A stretch of 64,000 bases of DNA from Nitrosomonas sp. Is35 (GCF_033063295.1 NZ_JAWJZH010000001.1:1488001-1552000), one strand, 5' to 3'; shown: positions 55,244 to 64,000, counted from the stretch's first letter. Notes: a model not told the origin generated them from the sequence alone. Program-made: numbers and translations.

Positions 55244-56243
55244 AATTATTCCCTCACTCGTACTGACACCCGGCGAACCGGCGGGAATCGGCCCCGACTT
55301 ATGCGTGCAAATCGCGCAACAACCGTTATCGTGCCGCTTGGTTGCTATTGCTGATGGCGAATTGCTGATGGCGCGCGCGCGGCAGTTGCAGCTTCCGCTG
55401 AAACTGATTGATGCCGCCGCAACGCCATCAGCGCGGCATGAAGCGGGTAGCTTGCAGTTGATGCATGTGCCATTGGCGCAAGCAGCGGTTCCGGGCACAT
55501 TGAATCCGGCGAATGCGCAGTATGTGCTCGAAACACTCCGCCTTGCAGTTGCCGCCTGCCAATCCGGTCAGTTTGACGGCATGGTGACCGCTCCCGTGCA
55601 TAAGGGTGTGATCAACGATGCCGGCATTCCATTCACCGGACATACCGAATATTTATCCGAATTGCTGCATAGCCCCGTCGTTATGATGCTGGCGGGCGGG
55701 AATATGCGAGTAACGCTGGCAACCACGCATTTACCGCTGAAAGATGTGGCCGCGGCCATCACGGCGGATAGAATCGAAAGCAAACTGCGCATCATTCAAC
55801 GCGATCTAATCACGCGCTTTATGTTGGAAAATCCGCGAATTGCCGTTGCTGGGCTTAATCCGCATGCCGGTGAATCGGGACATCTAGGCCGGGAAGAAAT
55901 TGATGTCATCATTCCGGTACTGGATAAATTACGTGCCGAAGGCATGCAGCTAACCGGTCCGGTACCGGCGGATACCTTGTTCAACCCGGCGCAACTGAAG
56001 CAGTTCGATTGTATTTTCACCATGTATCACGATCAGGGTTTGCCGGTTCTGAAACATGCCAGTTTTGGCGGCGGCGTGAATATCACCCTGGGATTACCCA
56101 TTATTCGCACATCGGTCGATCACGGTACCGCATTGGAACTGGCTGGAACAGGAAAGGCGAATCCCGGCAGTTTGCTGACAGCGATTGAAATGGCTGTGCA
56201 GCTAACAAAGAACCAAACCCAATTTCTCCGTCATGCATCATAA
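55233..56243 (+). CDS. pdxA: 4-hydroxythreonine-4-phosphate dehydrogenase
   Basis: PdxA oxidises 4-phosphohydroxy-L-threonine in pyridoxal 5'-phosphate synthesis. The 336-residue protein has LTPGEPAGIGPDL near the start, the metal-binding His in TGHTEYL and LNPHAGESGHLGREE, and YHDQGLPVLKH, FGGGVNITLGLPIIRTSVDHGTA. ATG 55233 overlaps the surA end; ATG 55227 is two codons earlier and possible. rsmA overlaps its last eleven bases. Confidence 0.95.
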   Translation: MNTKIIPSLVLTPGEPAGIGPDLCVQIAQQPLSCRLVAIADGELLMARARQLQLPLKLIDAAATPSARHEAGSLQLMHVPLAQAAVPGTLNPANAQYVLETLRLAVAACQSGQFDGMVTAPVHKGVINDAGIPFTGHTEYLSELLHSPVVMMLAGGNMRVTLATTHLPLKDVAAAITADRIESKLRIIQRDLITRFMLENPRIAVAGLNPHAGESGHLGREEIDVIIPVLDKLRAEGMQLTGPVPADTLFNPAQLKQFDCIFTMYHDQGLPVLKHASFGGGVNITLGLPIIRTSVDHGTALELAGTGKANPGSLLTAIEMAVQLTKNQTQFLRHAS

Positions 56244-56997
56244 TCCACGCAAGCGATTTGGCCAGAATTTCCTGGTCGATCAGCATATTATTGCGCAAAT
56301 CGTTGCTGAAATTTATCCGCAGAAGAGCGACCGGATTATTGAAATCGGACCGGGACTGGGCGCACTGACACGCCCTTTGTTGCAGGCTCTGGATCACTTG
56401 CACGTGATCGAAATTGACCGGGATATTGTGAGCAAGCTGAATCAAGCGTTTGCACAGGAAGAATTAACCATACATGCCGCTGATGCGCTGAAGTTCGATT
56501 TCTCCGCGCTGGGCAGCAAACTGCGCATTGTCGGCAATCTGCCTTATAACATTTCAACGCCGTTACTGTTTCATCTGAGTCAATTCTCAGAACATATCCT
56601 GGATATGCATTTTATGCTGCAAAAGGAAGTTGTCGATCGCATGGTCGGTTCGCCCTCCACAGCCGATTACGGACGGCTCTCCGTCATGTTGCAATACCGT
56701 TTCGATATGGAATATGTTTTCAGTGTTCCGGCGGAATCATTCCGCCCCGTACCCAAAGTTGAATCGGCTATCGTTCGCATGACGCCGCGCGATTCATCCT
56801 CGCGCATCGTTAAGGACGAAGCATTATTCGCACAAATTGTCACCGCAGCATTTTCACAGCGCCGCAAAACGCTTCGCAACACACTACAACAACATTTAAC
56901 ATCCAGTGATTTCAGTACGTTGGGAATCGATCCGGGGTTGCGCGCCGAGAATTTGTCGGTGAAGGAATTTGCCGCGATCGCAAATTTCTTAGCCTGA
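56233..56997 (+). CDS. rsmA: 16S rRNA dimethyladenosine transferase RsmA/KsgA
   Basis: RsmA dimethylates two adjacent adenosines near the 3' end of 16S rRNA, a checkpoint in small-subunit assembly. The 254-residue protein has RKRFGQNFL, the SAM-binding IIEIGPGLGALT and VIEIDRD, and the catalytic motif IV GNLPYNISTPLLF. PAESFRPVPKVESAIVRM and FSQRRKTLRNTL follow. It overlaps pdxA by eleven bases and ends the lptD-surA-pdxA-rsmA operon. Confidence 0.96.
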   Translation: MHHNPRKRFGQNFLVDQHIIAQIVAEIYPQKSDRIIEIGPGLGALTRPLLQALDHLHVIEIDRDIVSKLNQAFAQEELTIHAADALKFDFSALGSKLRIVGNLPYNISTPLLFHLSQFSEHILDMHFMLQKEVVDRMVGSPSTADYGRLSVMLQYRFDMEYVFSVPAESFRPVPKVESAIVRMTPRDSSSRIVKDEALFAQIVTAAFSQRRKTLRNTLQQHLTSSDFSTLGIDPGLRAENLSVKEFAAIANFLA

Positions 56998-57052
56998 CGA
57001 TTGGTATTGCATCCATGCTGATTCGACGGCTGGCGCTCAGTTACACGCCGCT

Positions 57053-57553
57053 TCAAAGCACTGCGGGCTTATTGGGAAGCTCATTGGTATCTTTCTCCGG
57101 ATCAAATGGAAAATATTTTTGCAACTGCATACCAACAGCATGAATACCTGCGATGACCCCAGTCTCGAATTGCCGTTGCCGGAATGCCGATTCCATTGTC
57201 CGGCAAATAGCATGCCATTCCTGATCCGGGACCTTGGCATGAATACCCCGGTCGGCGATGATTTCCACTGTGCGATCGGCTAATAGCAAATAAATCAGCA
57301 CACCATTATTGTGTTCCGTATCCCAGACCCGCATTTGTGAGAATACCTCAATCGCACGTTCCCGGGCAGTCTGGTTTTTGAGTAGCGGCAGCGTATTCAA
57401 CGCCGCTTCCACGGCAAAACAAATTTCACCGCCATGTGTCATTTCCGATTGCACAATCGCTTGTTCGATCGCTGCAAGCGACACGGCCGGAAATGTGCGG
57501 CGTTGTGTCAATTGTCCGGTTAATAAATGGCGCAGGATTCGAGCAAAATTCAT
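57053..57553 (-). CDS. TPM-domain protein (soluble/short)
   Basis: A 166-residue protein of the TPM (YgcG/DUF477) family. The central domain contains RAIEVFSQMRVWDTEHNNGVL, IYLLLADRTVEIIADRGIH and a Gly-rich end (VIAGIHAVGMQLQKYFP). It lacks a signal peptide and the large membrane segments of its neighbour. The ATG follows directly on the stop codon of the upstream TPM gene, so the two are coupled. Function is not established; the family has been linked to membrane or photosystem repair and to LemA. Confidence 0.8.
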   Translation of the reverse strand: MNFARILRHLLTGQLTQRRTFPAVSLAAIEQAIVQSEMTHGGEICFAVEAALNTLPLLKNQTARERAIEVFSQMRVWDTEHNNGVLIYLLLADRTVEIIADRGIHAKVPDQEWHAICRTMESAFRQRQFETGVIAGIHAVGMQLQKYFPFDPEKDTNELPNKPAVL

Positions 57554-58456
57554 TTACCACCTCCCCGACGCACCACCGCCGCCAAAACCGCCGCCTCCGC
57601 CACCAAAGCCACCACCACCGAAACCGCCACGATCAAAGCCGCCGTGCCGGTAACTGCGATCTGACCAGCCACCACGCCCGGTTCGATAAATTCCTCCACC
57701 GCTATTCAAAAAGAGATTGATAAAAAATGCCGTGATCGCTATTAGAATGGCAACCGTCAACGACGCAAAAGACAGCCATCCGATGATTCCCACGCCAATA
57801 CCAGTGACCATTGCGCCGGCAAGGCGGCCGAGCATAACTTGTAACATTCTTCCCAGTATCATCGCTCCGATCAGGAGGGAAACAAAATTCTCAACCGGAA
57901 AATGTTCACCCGCAGCGCTATTAGTGTTTCGGGAGTTTTTAGGAGGCGGCAACGGTTCGCCCTGAATCAAATGGATGATGGCCTCGATTCCGGCATCAAT
58001 ACCGTTGGCAAAATGACCCAGTTTGAAATGCGGCGTCATAATATCCGCGATAATGCGTTTGGCTATCGCATCCGGTATAACGCCTTCCAATCCGTAGCCA
58101 ACTTCGATGCGCAAGGCGTGATCGTTCTTGGCGATGAGCAATAAAATGCCATCGTCTATGCCTTTACGCCCCAATTGCCACGCTTCCGCCACGCGTATGG
58201 AATATTGCTCGATGGTTTCAGGCTGCGTAGTCGGGATCATTAATACCGCAATCTGACTGCCTTTGGTTTTCTCAAAAGCCAGCAATTTCTGCTCCAGATG
58301 CACGACTTCACTGGCGGAGAGGGTTGCAGTCAAATCGTTGACATGTGCTTTGAGCGGAGGAATGGCAACATCGGCCATAGCGAGCATAGCGCTAAACAAC
58401 ATGGCTATGAGCAACCCTACTGTTATTCCCGGCCGGATCATTCTGGTGAGTATCAT
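57554..58456 (-). CDS. TPM-domain membrane protein, YgcG-like
   Basis: A 300-residue protein with a signal peptide (cleavage near AMA), a periplasmic TPM domain (about 35-165; VNDLTATLSASEV, LGRKGIDDGILLLIAKNDH, IEVGYGLEGVIPD). A membrane region follows (about 190-250). The tail is Gly/Arg-rich (GGFDRGGFGGGGFGGG) and resembles the low-complexity ends of other YgcG proteins. It starts six bases after lemA and forms a lemA-TPM-TPM operon, an arrangement widespread in bacteria. Confidence 0.88.
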   Translation of the reverse strand: MILTRMIRPGITVGLLIAMLFSAMLAMADVAIPPLKAHVNDLTATLSASEVVHLEQKLLAFEKTKGSQIAVLMIPTTQPETIEQYSIRVAEAWQLGRKGIDDGILLLIAKNDHALRIEVGYGLEGVIPDAIAKRIIADIMTPHFKLGHFANGIDAGIEAIIHLIQGEPLPPPKNSRNTNSAAGEHFPVENFVSLLIGAMILGRMLQVMLGRLAGAMVTGIGVGIIGWLSFASLTVAILIAITAFFINLFLNSGGGIYRTGRGGWSDRSYRHGGFDRGGFGGGGFGGGGGGFGGGGASGRW

Positions 58457-58462
58457 AGTGAC

Positions 58463-59071
58463 TTATTTTGCCGCTGGTGCGGGCGCAGCGAAATCCACTT
58501 GGGGCGCAGCCGATATTTCTTGCTCATTTTCCACGGTAAAGCTGGGTTTGGTTTGAAAACCGAACATCATTGCCGTGAGATTGCTGGGGAAAGAACGCAC
58601 CACGATATTGTATTCCTGCACCGCCTTGATATACCGATTGCGCGCCACGGTAATGCGATTCTCGGTACCTTCCAGCTGTGCCTGTAAATCGCGGAAATTC
58701 GCATCCGACTTTAATTCGGGATAGTTCTCAGTGACGACCAGTAATCGAGAAAGTGCACTCGATAATTCACCTTGTGCGTTCTGGAATTTGGCGAAAGCTT
58801 CGGGATTATTAAGCAACTCCGGGCTGGCTTGAATACCGCCGACTCTGGAGCGAGCCGTCGTAACGCCTAACAGCACATCCTTTTCTTGCGCGGCAAACCC
58901 CTTAACCGTATTGACCAGATTAGGCACCAAGTCAGCGCGGCGCTTATATTGATTCAAAACTTCCGCCCAGCTGGCTTTAATTTGTTCATCCGTGGCTTGC
59001 AATGTATTGTAACCACAGCCGCTTAAAGAAAGCGCATAGAGAATTGCCGTGAGCGATAGAAAAGCGCGCAT
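58463..59071 (-). CDS. lemA: LemA-family lipoprotein
   Basis: A 202-residue LemA protein. The signal peptide has a lipobox ending LSGC, so it is probably a lipoprotein, unlike many LemA proteins that keep a transmembrane anchor. The helical core has the family signatures LNQYKRRADLVPNLVNTVKG, ENYPELKSDANF, LQAQLEGTENRITVARNRY and VRSFPSNL. A short Pro/Ala-rich tail follows. ATG 59071 is preceded by GGGAGCAGGAT. It leads the two TPM genes and is likely to work with them at the membrane. Confidence 0.92.
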   Translation of the reverse strand: MRAFLSLTAILYALSLSGCGYNTLQATDEQIKASWAEVLNQYKRRADLVPNLVNTVKGFAAQEKDVLLGVTTARSRVGGIQASPELLNNPEAFAKFQNAQGELSSALSRLLVVTENYPELKSDANFRDLQAQLEGTENRITVARNRYIKAVQEYNIVVRSFPSNLTAMMFGFQTKPSFTVENEQEISAAPQVDFAAPAPAAK

Positions 59072-59410
59072 ATCCTGCTCCCATGAAATTGAAATTATCT
59101 TATACATGGAGATGAATGTAGCAATTACAATCTTTATCGTTATTTGCTTTTATCAAAACCGGAAAGTAGCAATATCTTACTCATTCTATCGTTTAAATTC
59201 ATTGGATTGATTCTTCAGTCCCTTCCGTTCCAGAAGCCGGAAAATATATGCGATGTTGTTTGCTGGACTTAACTTGTTAGGTTTTACTGTGTGCCGGAAG
59301 AATAAAGCTCGCACAATTAAGTTTCGATCAGGTCAGGTATAAACTACTAGCCCGCTTTATAAGCGGGCCTGGTTTTATTTGGACTCGGGTTGATGCGTGT
59401 TAAATGTTGA
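59072..59410. other. Intergenic region between the ExeA-like ATPase and lemA
   Basis: This 339-base gap contains no convincing reading frame. It must hold the lemA promoter; no strong hexamers stand out. A compact GC-rich hairpin at 59350-59368 lies just behind the ATPase stop. Confidence 0.4.
59350..59368. terminator. Compact hairpin downstream of the ATPase gene
   Basis: GCCCGCTT (59350-59357) pairs with AAGCGGGC (59361-59368) around a three-base loop. On the plus strand it is followed by CTGGTTTTATTT; on the minus strand, the direction of the flanking genes, the U-run is poor. It may still end the ATPase transcript. Confidence 0.4.
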
Positions 59411-60625
59411 TCAAAAGCCAAGTAAGTTACGAAGGCAATCGAGCACTCCCGAAGAATCGGATCGATGGCAAAAGAAAAAAATACTGGCTATAAACGCAGT
59501 GATTGATAGAGCGAGAACGCCCATGGAAAGCATCAAACCTTTCTGATCGTATTTAGCCTTGATTACTTGTGCGATATCGTCATACGAAGGTTCAGATAGC
59601 TCGATTTTTTCTTCAGGGATATGCAAAGGTTCATTGCTAACTTCCGGATTTACTTTCGGCTCGGTTTTTTTGACCGTATGCGCAGCGGCCTGAACTTTCT
59701 CAACTGCGGGTGGTGTTGATTCTTGCGCGACAGTGCCAGTTGCAGGCGAGTGTGTTTCCTGATTCTTTCTTTCCCGGTTGTTGAGTAAAATAATGTAATG
59801 AAATACGTCGGTTATCATACCCATTCGTTGGGTAGCTTCATACACATCCTGAGCATCAACAATGGTTTTATTGCGTTCATACGAAACATTGAGCGATCGA
59901 TCGCAGAGTGAATTGATGGTCCGTGGCGTTCCCCCGGAACCGAACGCGATCGTGAGCGCTTCCCATCCGGTATCTGAAATGAGCTCAGGTGTTCCTCCTG
60001 CCACATGAATACGATGTTTGATGTACTGCAACACCCGATCGACATTCATCTTTCCGAGTGTTTCCAGTGCCGCGATCCGCTGCTTAAAGGGCGCCATCTC
60101 GGGGCGGTTGATCTTTTCCATCAACTCTTCCTGACCGAGCAGCAATAGCTGAATGAGTTTGGTTGAGCCTTCCTCAAGATTGTTGAGCAAGCGAATGCCA
60201 TTGATCACGTCTTCCGTCATCAGATGGGATTCATCCATAATGACTAAGCACTTTTTTCCTTCCGCATTGATTCTTAACAATGCATTCCGGATATCCCGCA
60301 TGACGAAGGTTTTTTCCGCCGAAGTCGGCTGCACTCCAAGTTCTTGCGCCAGAAATAAGTAAAGATCCGAGCTATTCGCAGGCGGTTCGGCCATCCAGAT
60401 GAGTTTGATATTTTCGGGAAAATCAGACTTTATCATCTGACTCAATGTTGTTTTCCCGGATCCGATCGGACCGGTGACAACAATCAAGCCACGTCCGCTG
60501 AGCAGGGAACCGGATATTTGTTTACGAATCCGGGCATGATCTCCATGATCATAAAAGAACAATGGATCGGGTACATTCTCGAATGGAAGTCGGTTGAGGT
60601 TAAAGTGCTGCGAGTACATGTGCAT
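59411..60625 (-). CDS. ExeA/GspA-like AAA ATPase with C-terminal membrane anchor
   Basis: A 404-residue protein. Residues 1-275 are an ExeA-type AAA domain: start YSQHFNLNRLPFENVPDP, Walker A GPIGSGKT, Walker B CLVIMDESH, and QRIAALETLG sensor region. Residues 290-345 are a Pro/Glu/Lys-rich linker. One transmembrane helix lies near 369-389. Unlike GspA/ExeA it has no periplasmic peptidoglycan-binding domain; the OmpA-domain protein encoded just upstream could supply that. Its ATG overlaps the partner's stop codon (TAATG). It may help place a secretion or pilus assembly in the envelope; substrate not shown. Confidence 0.8.
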   Translation of the reverse strand: MHMYSQHFNLNRLPFENVPDPLFFYDHGDHARIRKQISGSLLSGRGLIVVTGPIGSGKTTLSQMIKSDFPENIKLIWMAEPPANSSDLYLFLAQELGVQPTSAEKTFVMRDIRNALLRINAEGKKCLVIMDESHLMTEDVINGIRLLNNLEEGSTKLIQLLLLGQEELMEKINRPEMAPFKQRIAALETLGKMNVDRVLQYIKHRIHVAGGTPELISDTGWEALTIAFGSGGTPRTINSLCDRSLNVSYERNKTIVDAQDVYEATQRMGMITDVFHYIILLNNRERKNQETHSPATGTVAQESTPPAVEKVQAAAHTVKKTEPKVNPEVSNEPLHIPEEKIELSEPSYDDIAQVIKAKYDQKGLMLSMGVLALSITAFIASIFFFCHRSDSSGVLDCLRNLLGF

Positions 60626-61311
60626 TAATTGGCTCCCCCTTGCGGCAAAAGTTTTACTTCAACTCTGCGGTTCTTGGCTCTACCTTCTTCGGTATTATTG
60701 GAAGTTATCGGTTGTGTATCACCGTAACCATTAACCGATATCCGGTCTTTCGGTATGCCGTTTAAAACCAGTATATTGGCAATCGCCTTCGCGCGACGCA
60801 AAGATAAATCCATATTGTCACTGCCGGATTTACCTGTCGGTATATTGTCGGTATGGCCTTCGATGAGAATACGGCTGTTTGGAAATGCGGCTATTTCCTG
60901 CACGAGATTTTCAATCGCGGAATAAGCAACATCCTGTACCACATCCTGGCCGGAACGGAATGTCTTGCCGCCGAATACTGTCACGGTGCGCGGTTGCGTA
61001 TCGAGATTGACCGCCTTAATACCGGCTATCTTATCTTCCGCTGTCGCCACTTTATTCTCAAGCTGCGTGATGACTTCTTGCATTTCTGTAGCGAAAGCCT
61101 TATCGGCTTCCGGATCAACACCTGATTGAATCAAGGTTTCGGCTGCCGCAGTGGGTGCTGCAACCGGAGGAGCCGGTATAACTGCCAAATCGGATTGGTT
61201 ATTTAAATATGAATAAGTAGTTGTGTAACTCTGTAAATTCATCGCCTTATACGTAATGAAAGCCGATAAGGCAAAAAATATCACAGACAATCCAATGATA
61301 ATTGAACGCAT
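60625..61311 (-). CDS. OmpA/MotB-domain inner-membrane protein
   Basis: A 228-residue protein with one N-terminal transmembrane helix (residues about 2-22), a linker with a coiled coil (EMQEVITQLENKVATAEDK) and a C-terminal OmpA-like peptidoglycan-binding domain (about 115-225). The latter has ILIEGHTDNIPTG, LSLRRAKAIANIL, ISVNGYGDTQP and a terminal NRRVEVKL. ATG 61311 is preferred over TTG 61356. The stop overlaps the ATPase start, and the pair probably forms one envelope-spanning unit. Confidence 0.85.
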   Translation of the reverse strand: MRSIIIGLSVIFFALSAFITYKAMNLQSYTTTYSYLNNQSDLAVIPAPPVAAPTAAAETLIQSGVDPEADKAFATEMQEVITQLENKVATAEDKIAGIKAVNLDTQPRTVTVFGGKTFRSGQDVVQDVAYSAIENLVQEIAAFPNSRILIEGHTDNIPTGKSGSDNMDLSLRRAKAIANILVLNGIPKDRISVNGYGDTQPITSNNTEEGRAKNRRVEVKLLPQGGAN

Positions 61312-61679
61312 AGGGAAGTACTCGTTATATTGATTTTTAATGTGTTGCTGATGCAAGCGAATGTTAACGGATATAAGCTGAAATATTTTAATGTATTGAA
61401 AGTTACTTTGCTCAGATGCAGCGGTTTAAACCAGATAGCGTATTGTTTTTACACGTGAATCGTGTTCAGTTAATTAGGGGTGGTACATTACCTCTAATTT
61501 CATTGAATTGCACAAATTTTTTATTGCTTGATGTTATGTTTATCGCATAACTCTTTACAAAAGAATGCTATGTTAGCAGATATCAATAGCCGGAAATTTT
61601 TTCGGTTTGAATGGATGGACTCGAGAATACCACAGAAACAAACTCATTGTGTGCAATGAACCATTGAAAGGAGATGGAT
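61312..61679. other. Divergent intergenic region
   Basis: About 370 AT-rich bases separate the OmpA/ATPase operon from the SPFH gene. Promoters for both directions must lie here, but I could not single out a pair of hexamers with confidence. No reading frame of note. Confidence 0.35.
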
Positions 61680-62573
61680 GTGAACCAGAAATCGGGCAGC
61701 AGTGTAATCGGTACAGACGAACAGATCATTTCCGGCACCAACGGGTGGTTGATGGTGGTGGTATTGCTACCTGCGATATTGTTCGCGGTTTTTTTAGTGG
61801 CCACGCCGGGTGGGCCAGTCAAATTAATGGGTGGCGCGGCGTTACTGGTGATTACGCTGTTCTGCTGCAAAGGATTATTCACGCTCGAACCCAACCAGGC
61901 AGCCGTCATGATTTTTTTCGGCAGTTATGCCGGAACGGTTAATCAGAGCGGTTTTTTCTGGGTGAATCCGTTTTATAACCGGACTCGCGTGTCCTTACGG
62001 ATCAATAACTGGAATACACCGGTTCTGAAGGTCAACGATGAGCGCGGCAGTCCGATTGAGATTGCCGCCGTGATTGCCTGGCGGGTGCAAGATACCGCCC
62101 GGGCGGTGTTCGACGTTGAAAGCACATTGAATTACTTGCAAATCCAAAGTGAATCCGCCGTGCGTCAAGTGGCCAGTAGTCACGCCTATGACGCTGCCGA
62201 AGGAGGGCAACGCAAGAGCTTGCGTACCGATCTGGATGCCATTGCAGCGCTGTTGCGGGATTCTATACAGCAGCACGTCGAAGTGGCGGGCATTGTGATA
62301 GAAGAAGCCAAAATTGCCCATCTGGCTTATGCGCCGGAAATCGCCAATGCCATGCTGCGGCGCCAGCAAGCGGAAGCGGTGGTACAGGCGCGTCAAAAGC
62401 TTGTCGATGGGGCGGTCGGTATGGTCGAAGTAGCATTGAAGAATCTGGAAGATAAAAAAATCGTTACGCTGACATCCGATCAACGCGCAGTGCTGGTTAC
62501 CAACATGATGACCGTATTGTTATCCGAATCGGGCGCGCAGCCGGTGATTCAGATGGCGCAATCGACGCAATAG
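61680..62573 (+). CDS. SPFH/band-7 domain membrane protein
   Basis: A 297-residue stomatin/prohibitin-like protein. Two hydrophobic segments (about 20-45 and 52-70) precede the SPFH domain (about 75-250; FTLEPNQAAVMIFFG, AAVIAWRVQDTARAVFDV, ESAVRQVASSHAYD). A helical alanine/glutamine-rich region follows (NAMLRRQQAEAVVQARQ). Such proteins form membrane scaffolds that regulate proteases or microdomain composition. GTG 61680 is chosen over ATG 61674 because AAAGGAG ends immediately before 61674, at ideal distance from 61680. No NfeD partner adjoins it. Confidence 0.87.
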   Translation: MNQKSGSSVIGTDEQIISGTNGWLMVVVLLPAILFAVFLVATPGGPVKLMGGAALLVITLFCCKGLFTLEPNQAAVMIFFGSYAGTVNQSGFFWVNPFYNRTRVSLRINNWNTPVLKVNDERGSPIEIAAVIAWRVQDTARAVFDVESTLNYLQIQSESAVRQVASSHAYDAAEGGQRKSLRTDLDAIAALLRDSIQQHVEVAGIVIEEAKIAHLAYAPEIANAMLRRQQAEAVVQARQKLVDGAVGMVEVALKNLEDKKIVTLTSDQRAVLVTNMMTVLLSESGAQPVIQMAQSTQ

Positions 62574-62707
62574 TGATTCAACTGCCGCAAGTAAAGTCAA
62601 GCCTGCAATCCGGGAGCCGTTGCGGTGAGTGCTTTTTTTACTGTGAGAGTTAATGCGATTGATTAAAAGTTCAAATGAGATAAAGAATTAGGTAATGTCG
62701 TTCACGT

Positions 62708-62736
62708 TTGACTTTAATTGGAGATATCGCTATATA
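62708..62736 (+). promoter_or_regulatory. Sigma-70 promoter for the lipoprotein gene at the right edge
   Basis: TTGACT (62708-62713) and TATATA (62731-62736) are separated by 17 bases, close to consensus at both hexamers. The predicted start is near 62743, about 70 bases before ATG 62815. Confidence 0.6.
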
Positions 62737-62814
62737 GTGAAATGCGGTATCGGCAATACTGATTCAATGCAGTAGCAATGCGAGTTTATCGACACTATAA
62801 AGGAGAATAACAGC

Positions 62815-64000
62815 ATGTCAGCGACCACAATCTTTTCAAAAAAATCTCATCGAACCCACAAACTGTTCCTTTGGAGCATGATACTTGTGCCATTTCTGAT
62901 CTCGGGTTGCAGCATCGGCGACAAAATCGACAAGTTAACCGACAAAGTCAGCGATGTTGCCGGTGATACTGTTGCTACGCTGGATAACGCCATCGATGCC
63001 TTGGACCGGAACTCCGCATCGTGGCAAACGGTATTGCAAGATACCACCGCGAAGTTGACGAGCGATGCGCAATCTACGGTGCGCAATGAAGTCTCGGATG
63101 TGCTGAATCGCAGCGTAGCGGCTACCGGCGATGAATTGCGTTGCAATATGGATTTTATCGGTACACGCGTGCGCCAGGCCCTAGTGAGAATCCGGGCACG
63201 CTTAATGCATCAAGCGATACCGCCGGTTGAACCGGCGCTGTGTCATGTGGTTCCAGCCGCAGTGGATATGGCACTGGATCCAAGCCGCCGCAACAAGCTG
63301 GAATTTTTTGGTTACGATTTCGATACCACACCAATCAAAGTAACGCTGCATGACACATCGAGAACACTGGATGTTTCTCCCGAATTGGACCGATTGACGC
63401 ACTATCACATGACTCTTAACCTCGGCGCCAACGGTGTTCCTTTATCCAAAACCAGCGACCGCCTCACGTTGGAATGGCAGAATCGTCCTATTTCCAGCAT
63501 CGCCGTCATTCAGCCCGCGACACCGGTATGCCGGGAAAAAACCGAAACCTATGCGCGCGATACCTATTTATCGTTCACACCCCCTCATACCCGAGGTGAT
63601 AAGGAATTCGGTGGTCATGGCCCGGAAGTTTGGGCTAAAGCAACCTGGAGCGTCCAAGGCACGCGCGTCAACTTACGGCTCTGGATGAAAGCGCAAGAAA
63701 CACGGAGCGACTGGACTACTGCGGAAGGCGAGCGCAACGATACTTACTATACGGCTCCCCCCGGTTGGCGCATTGACAGTATCGTTAGTAGTTTGGAAAG
63801 CTCAGCGCATTACATTGACACCGATCACAACGATGATCGTCAGGGCGGAGGACCAAATGGACCGGTGAAGGAATTCAAATTCCGCGGCGATCGCGATGGT
63901 GACGATGCCGGCAGTTATACCGGCGTAGATGTGACTTTCAATCCACTGGTGGTTAAATTGGTCGAAGTGGCTAATTGTGCTCCGGCATCGGCGGTTAAAT
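62815..64000 (+). CDS. Lipoprotein of unknown function, partial
   Basis: The first 395 codons of an open frame that runs off the right edge. The signal peptide has a basic start (SKKSHRTHK), a hydrophobic core and a lipobox ending ISGC. Residues 35-110 form an amphipathic helix with DKIDKLTDKVSDVAGDTV and repeated SDVL/NAID heptads, apolipoprotein-like. Beta-rich sequence follows (residues about 130-395), including a segment GDKEFGGHGPEVWAKATWSV. I do not recognise a family. AAAGGAGAATAACAGC precedes ATG 62815. Confidence 0.75.
   Translation, partial: MSATTIFSKKSHRTHKLFLWSMILVPFLISGCSIGDKIDKLTDKVSDVAGDTVATLDNAIDALDRNSASWQTVLQDTTAKLTSDAQSTVRNEVSDVLNRSVAATGDELRCNMDFIGTRVRQALVRIRARLMHQAIPPVEPALCHVVPAAVDMALDPSRRNKLEFFGYDFDTTPIKVTLHDTSRTLDVSPELDRLTHYHMTLNLGANGVPLSKTSDRLTLEWQNRPISSIAVIQPATPVCREKTETYARDTYLSFTPPHTRGDKEFGGHGPEVWAKATWSVQGTRVNLRLWMKAQETRSDWTTAEGERNDTYYTAPPGWRIDSIVSSLESSAHYIDTDHNDDRQGGGPNGPVKEFKFRGDRDGDDAGSYTGVDVTFNPLVVKLVEVANCAPASAVK

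Overview
The window reads as chromosomal DNA of a betaproteobacterium, most likely a Nitrosomonas-type ammonia oxidiser. This is inferred from protein character, moderate GC, housekeeping synteny (pyrG, eno-ftsB; lptD-surA-pdxA-rsmA; ubiC-ubiA-ubiD), a periplasmic alpha carbonic anhydrase and an exosortase-associated protein. No amo or hao gene is in view, so the assignment is not proven. I saw no rRNA, tRNA, CRISPR array, insertion sequence or prophage.

Layout. 1-7.6 kb: start of priA (runs off the left edge), a lipoprotein, a Rieske oxygenase-like protein, a DMT permease, small membrane proteins, a GNAT enzyme, and a small secreted peptide followed by alpha carbonic anhydrase. 7.6-18.3 kb: a PAS-GGDEF-EAL protein, a FadL-type porin, a second FtsH-like protease, and a three-gene minus-strand operon of an orphan type I periplasmic binding protein, a dCache domain fused to a pentameric ligand-gated ion channel, and a four-helix membrane protein. 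18.6-33.4 kb: lipid genes (DAG-kinase-like, MJ1255-type glycosyltransferase, PlcP-like phosphoesterase, patatin, OlsF-like ornithine lipid synthase) interleaved with a TPR-GNAT protein, a 1499-residue repeat adhesin, a peptidase/hydrolase pair and a VapBC module. 33.4-47 kb: a two-receiver GGDEF protein, an exosortase-associated protein, htpX, ftsB, eno, pyrG, a fructosamine-kinase-like gene, argH, murA, ridA, recG. 47-57 kb: bestrophin, ubiCAD, a DUF486 gene, lptD-surA-pdxA-rsmA. 57-64 kb: two TPM-domain genes and lemA, an ExeA-like ATPase with an OmpA-domain partner, an SPFH protein, and a lipoprotein that runs off the right edge.

How genes may work together. Two near-consensus PhoB boxes, each 10 bases before a plausible -10 hexamer, precede the glycosyltransferase/kinase pair (minus strand, 20833-20850) and olsF (31564-31581). 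With the PlcP-like phosphoesterase between them, this suggests a phosphate-starvation membrane-lipid-remodelling set: strip phospholipid headgroups, make glycolipid, make phosphorus-free ornithine lipid. The giant adhesin has a perfect TGTGA-N6-TCACA Crp-type palindrome centred at -41.5 from an inferred start, so it may be under Crp-family control. The binding protein/Cache-channel operon is the most unusual system: it has no ABC permease or ATPase, and looks like a two-input ligand-gated channel.
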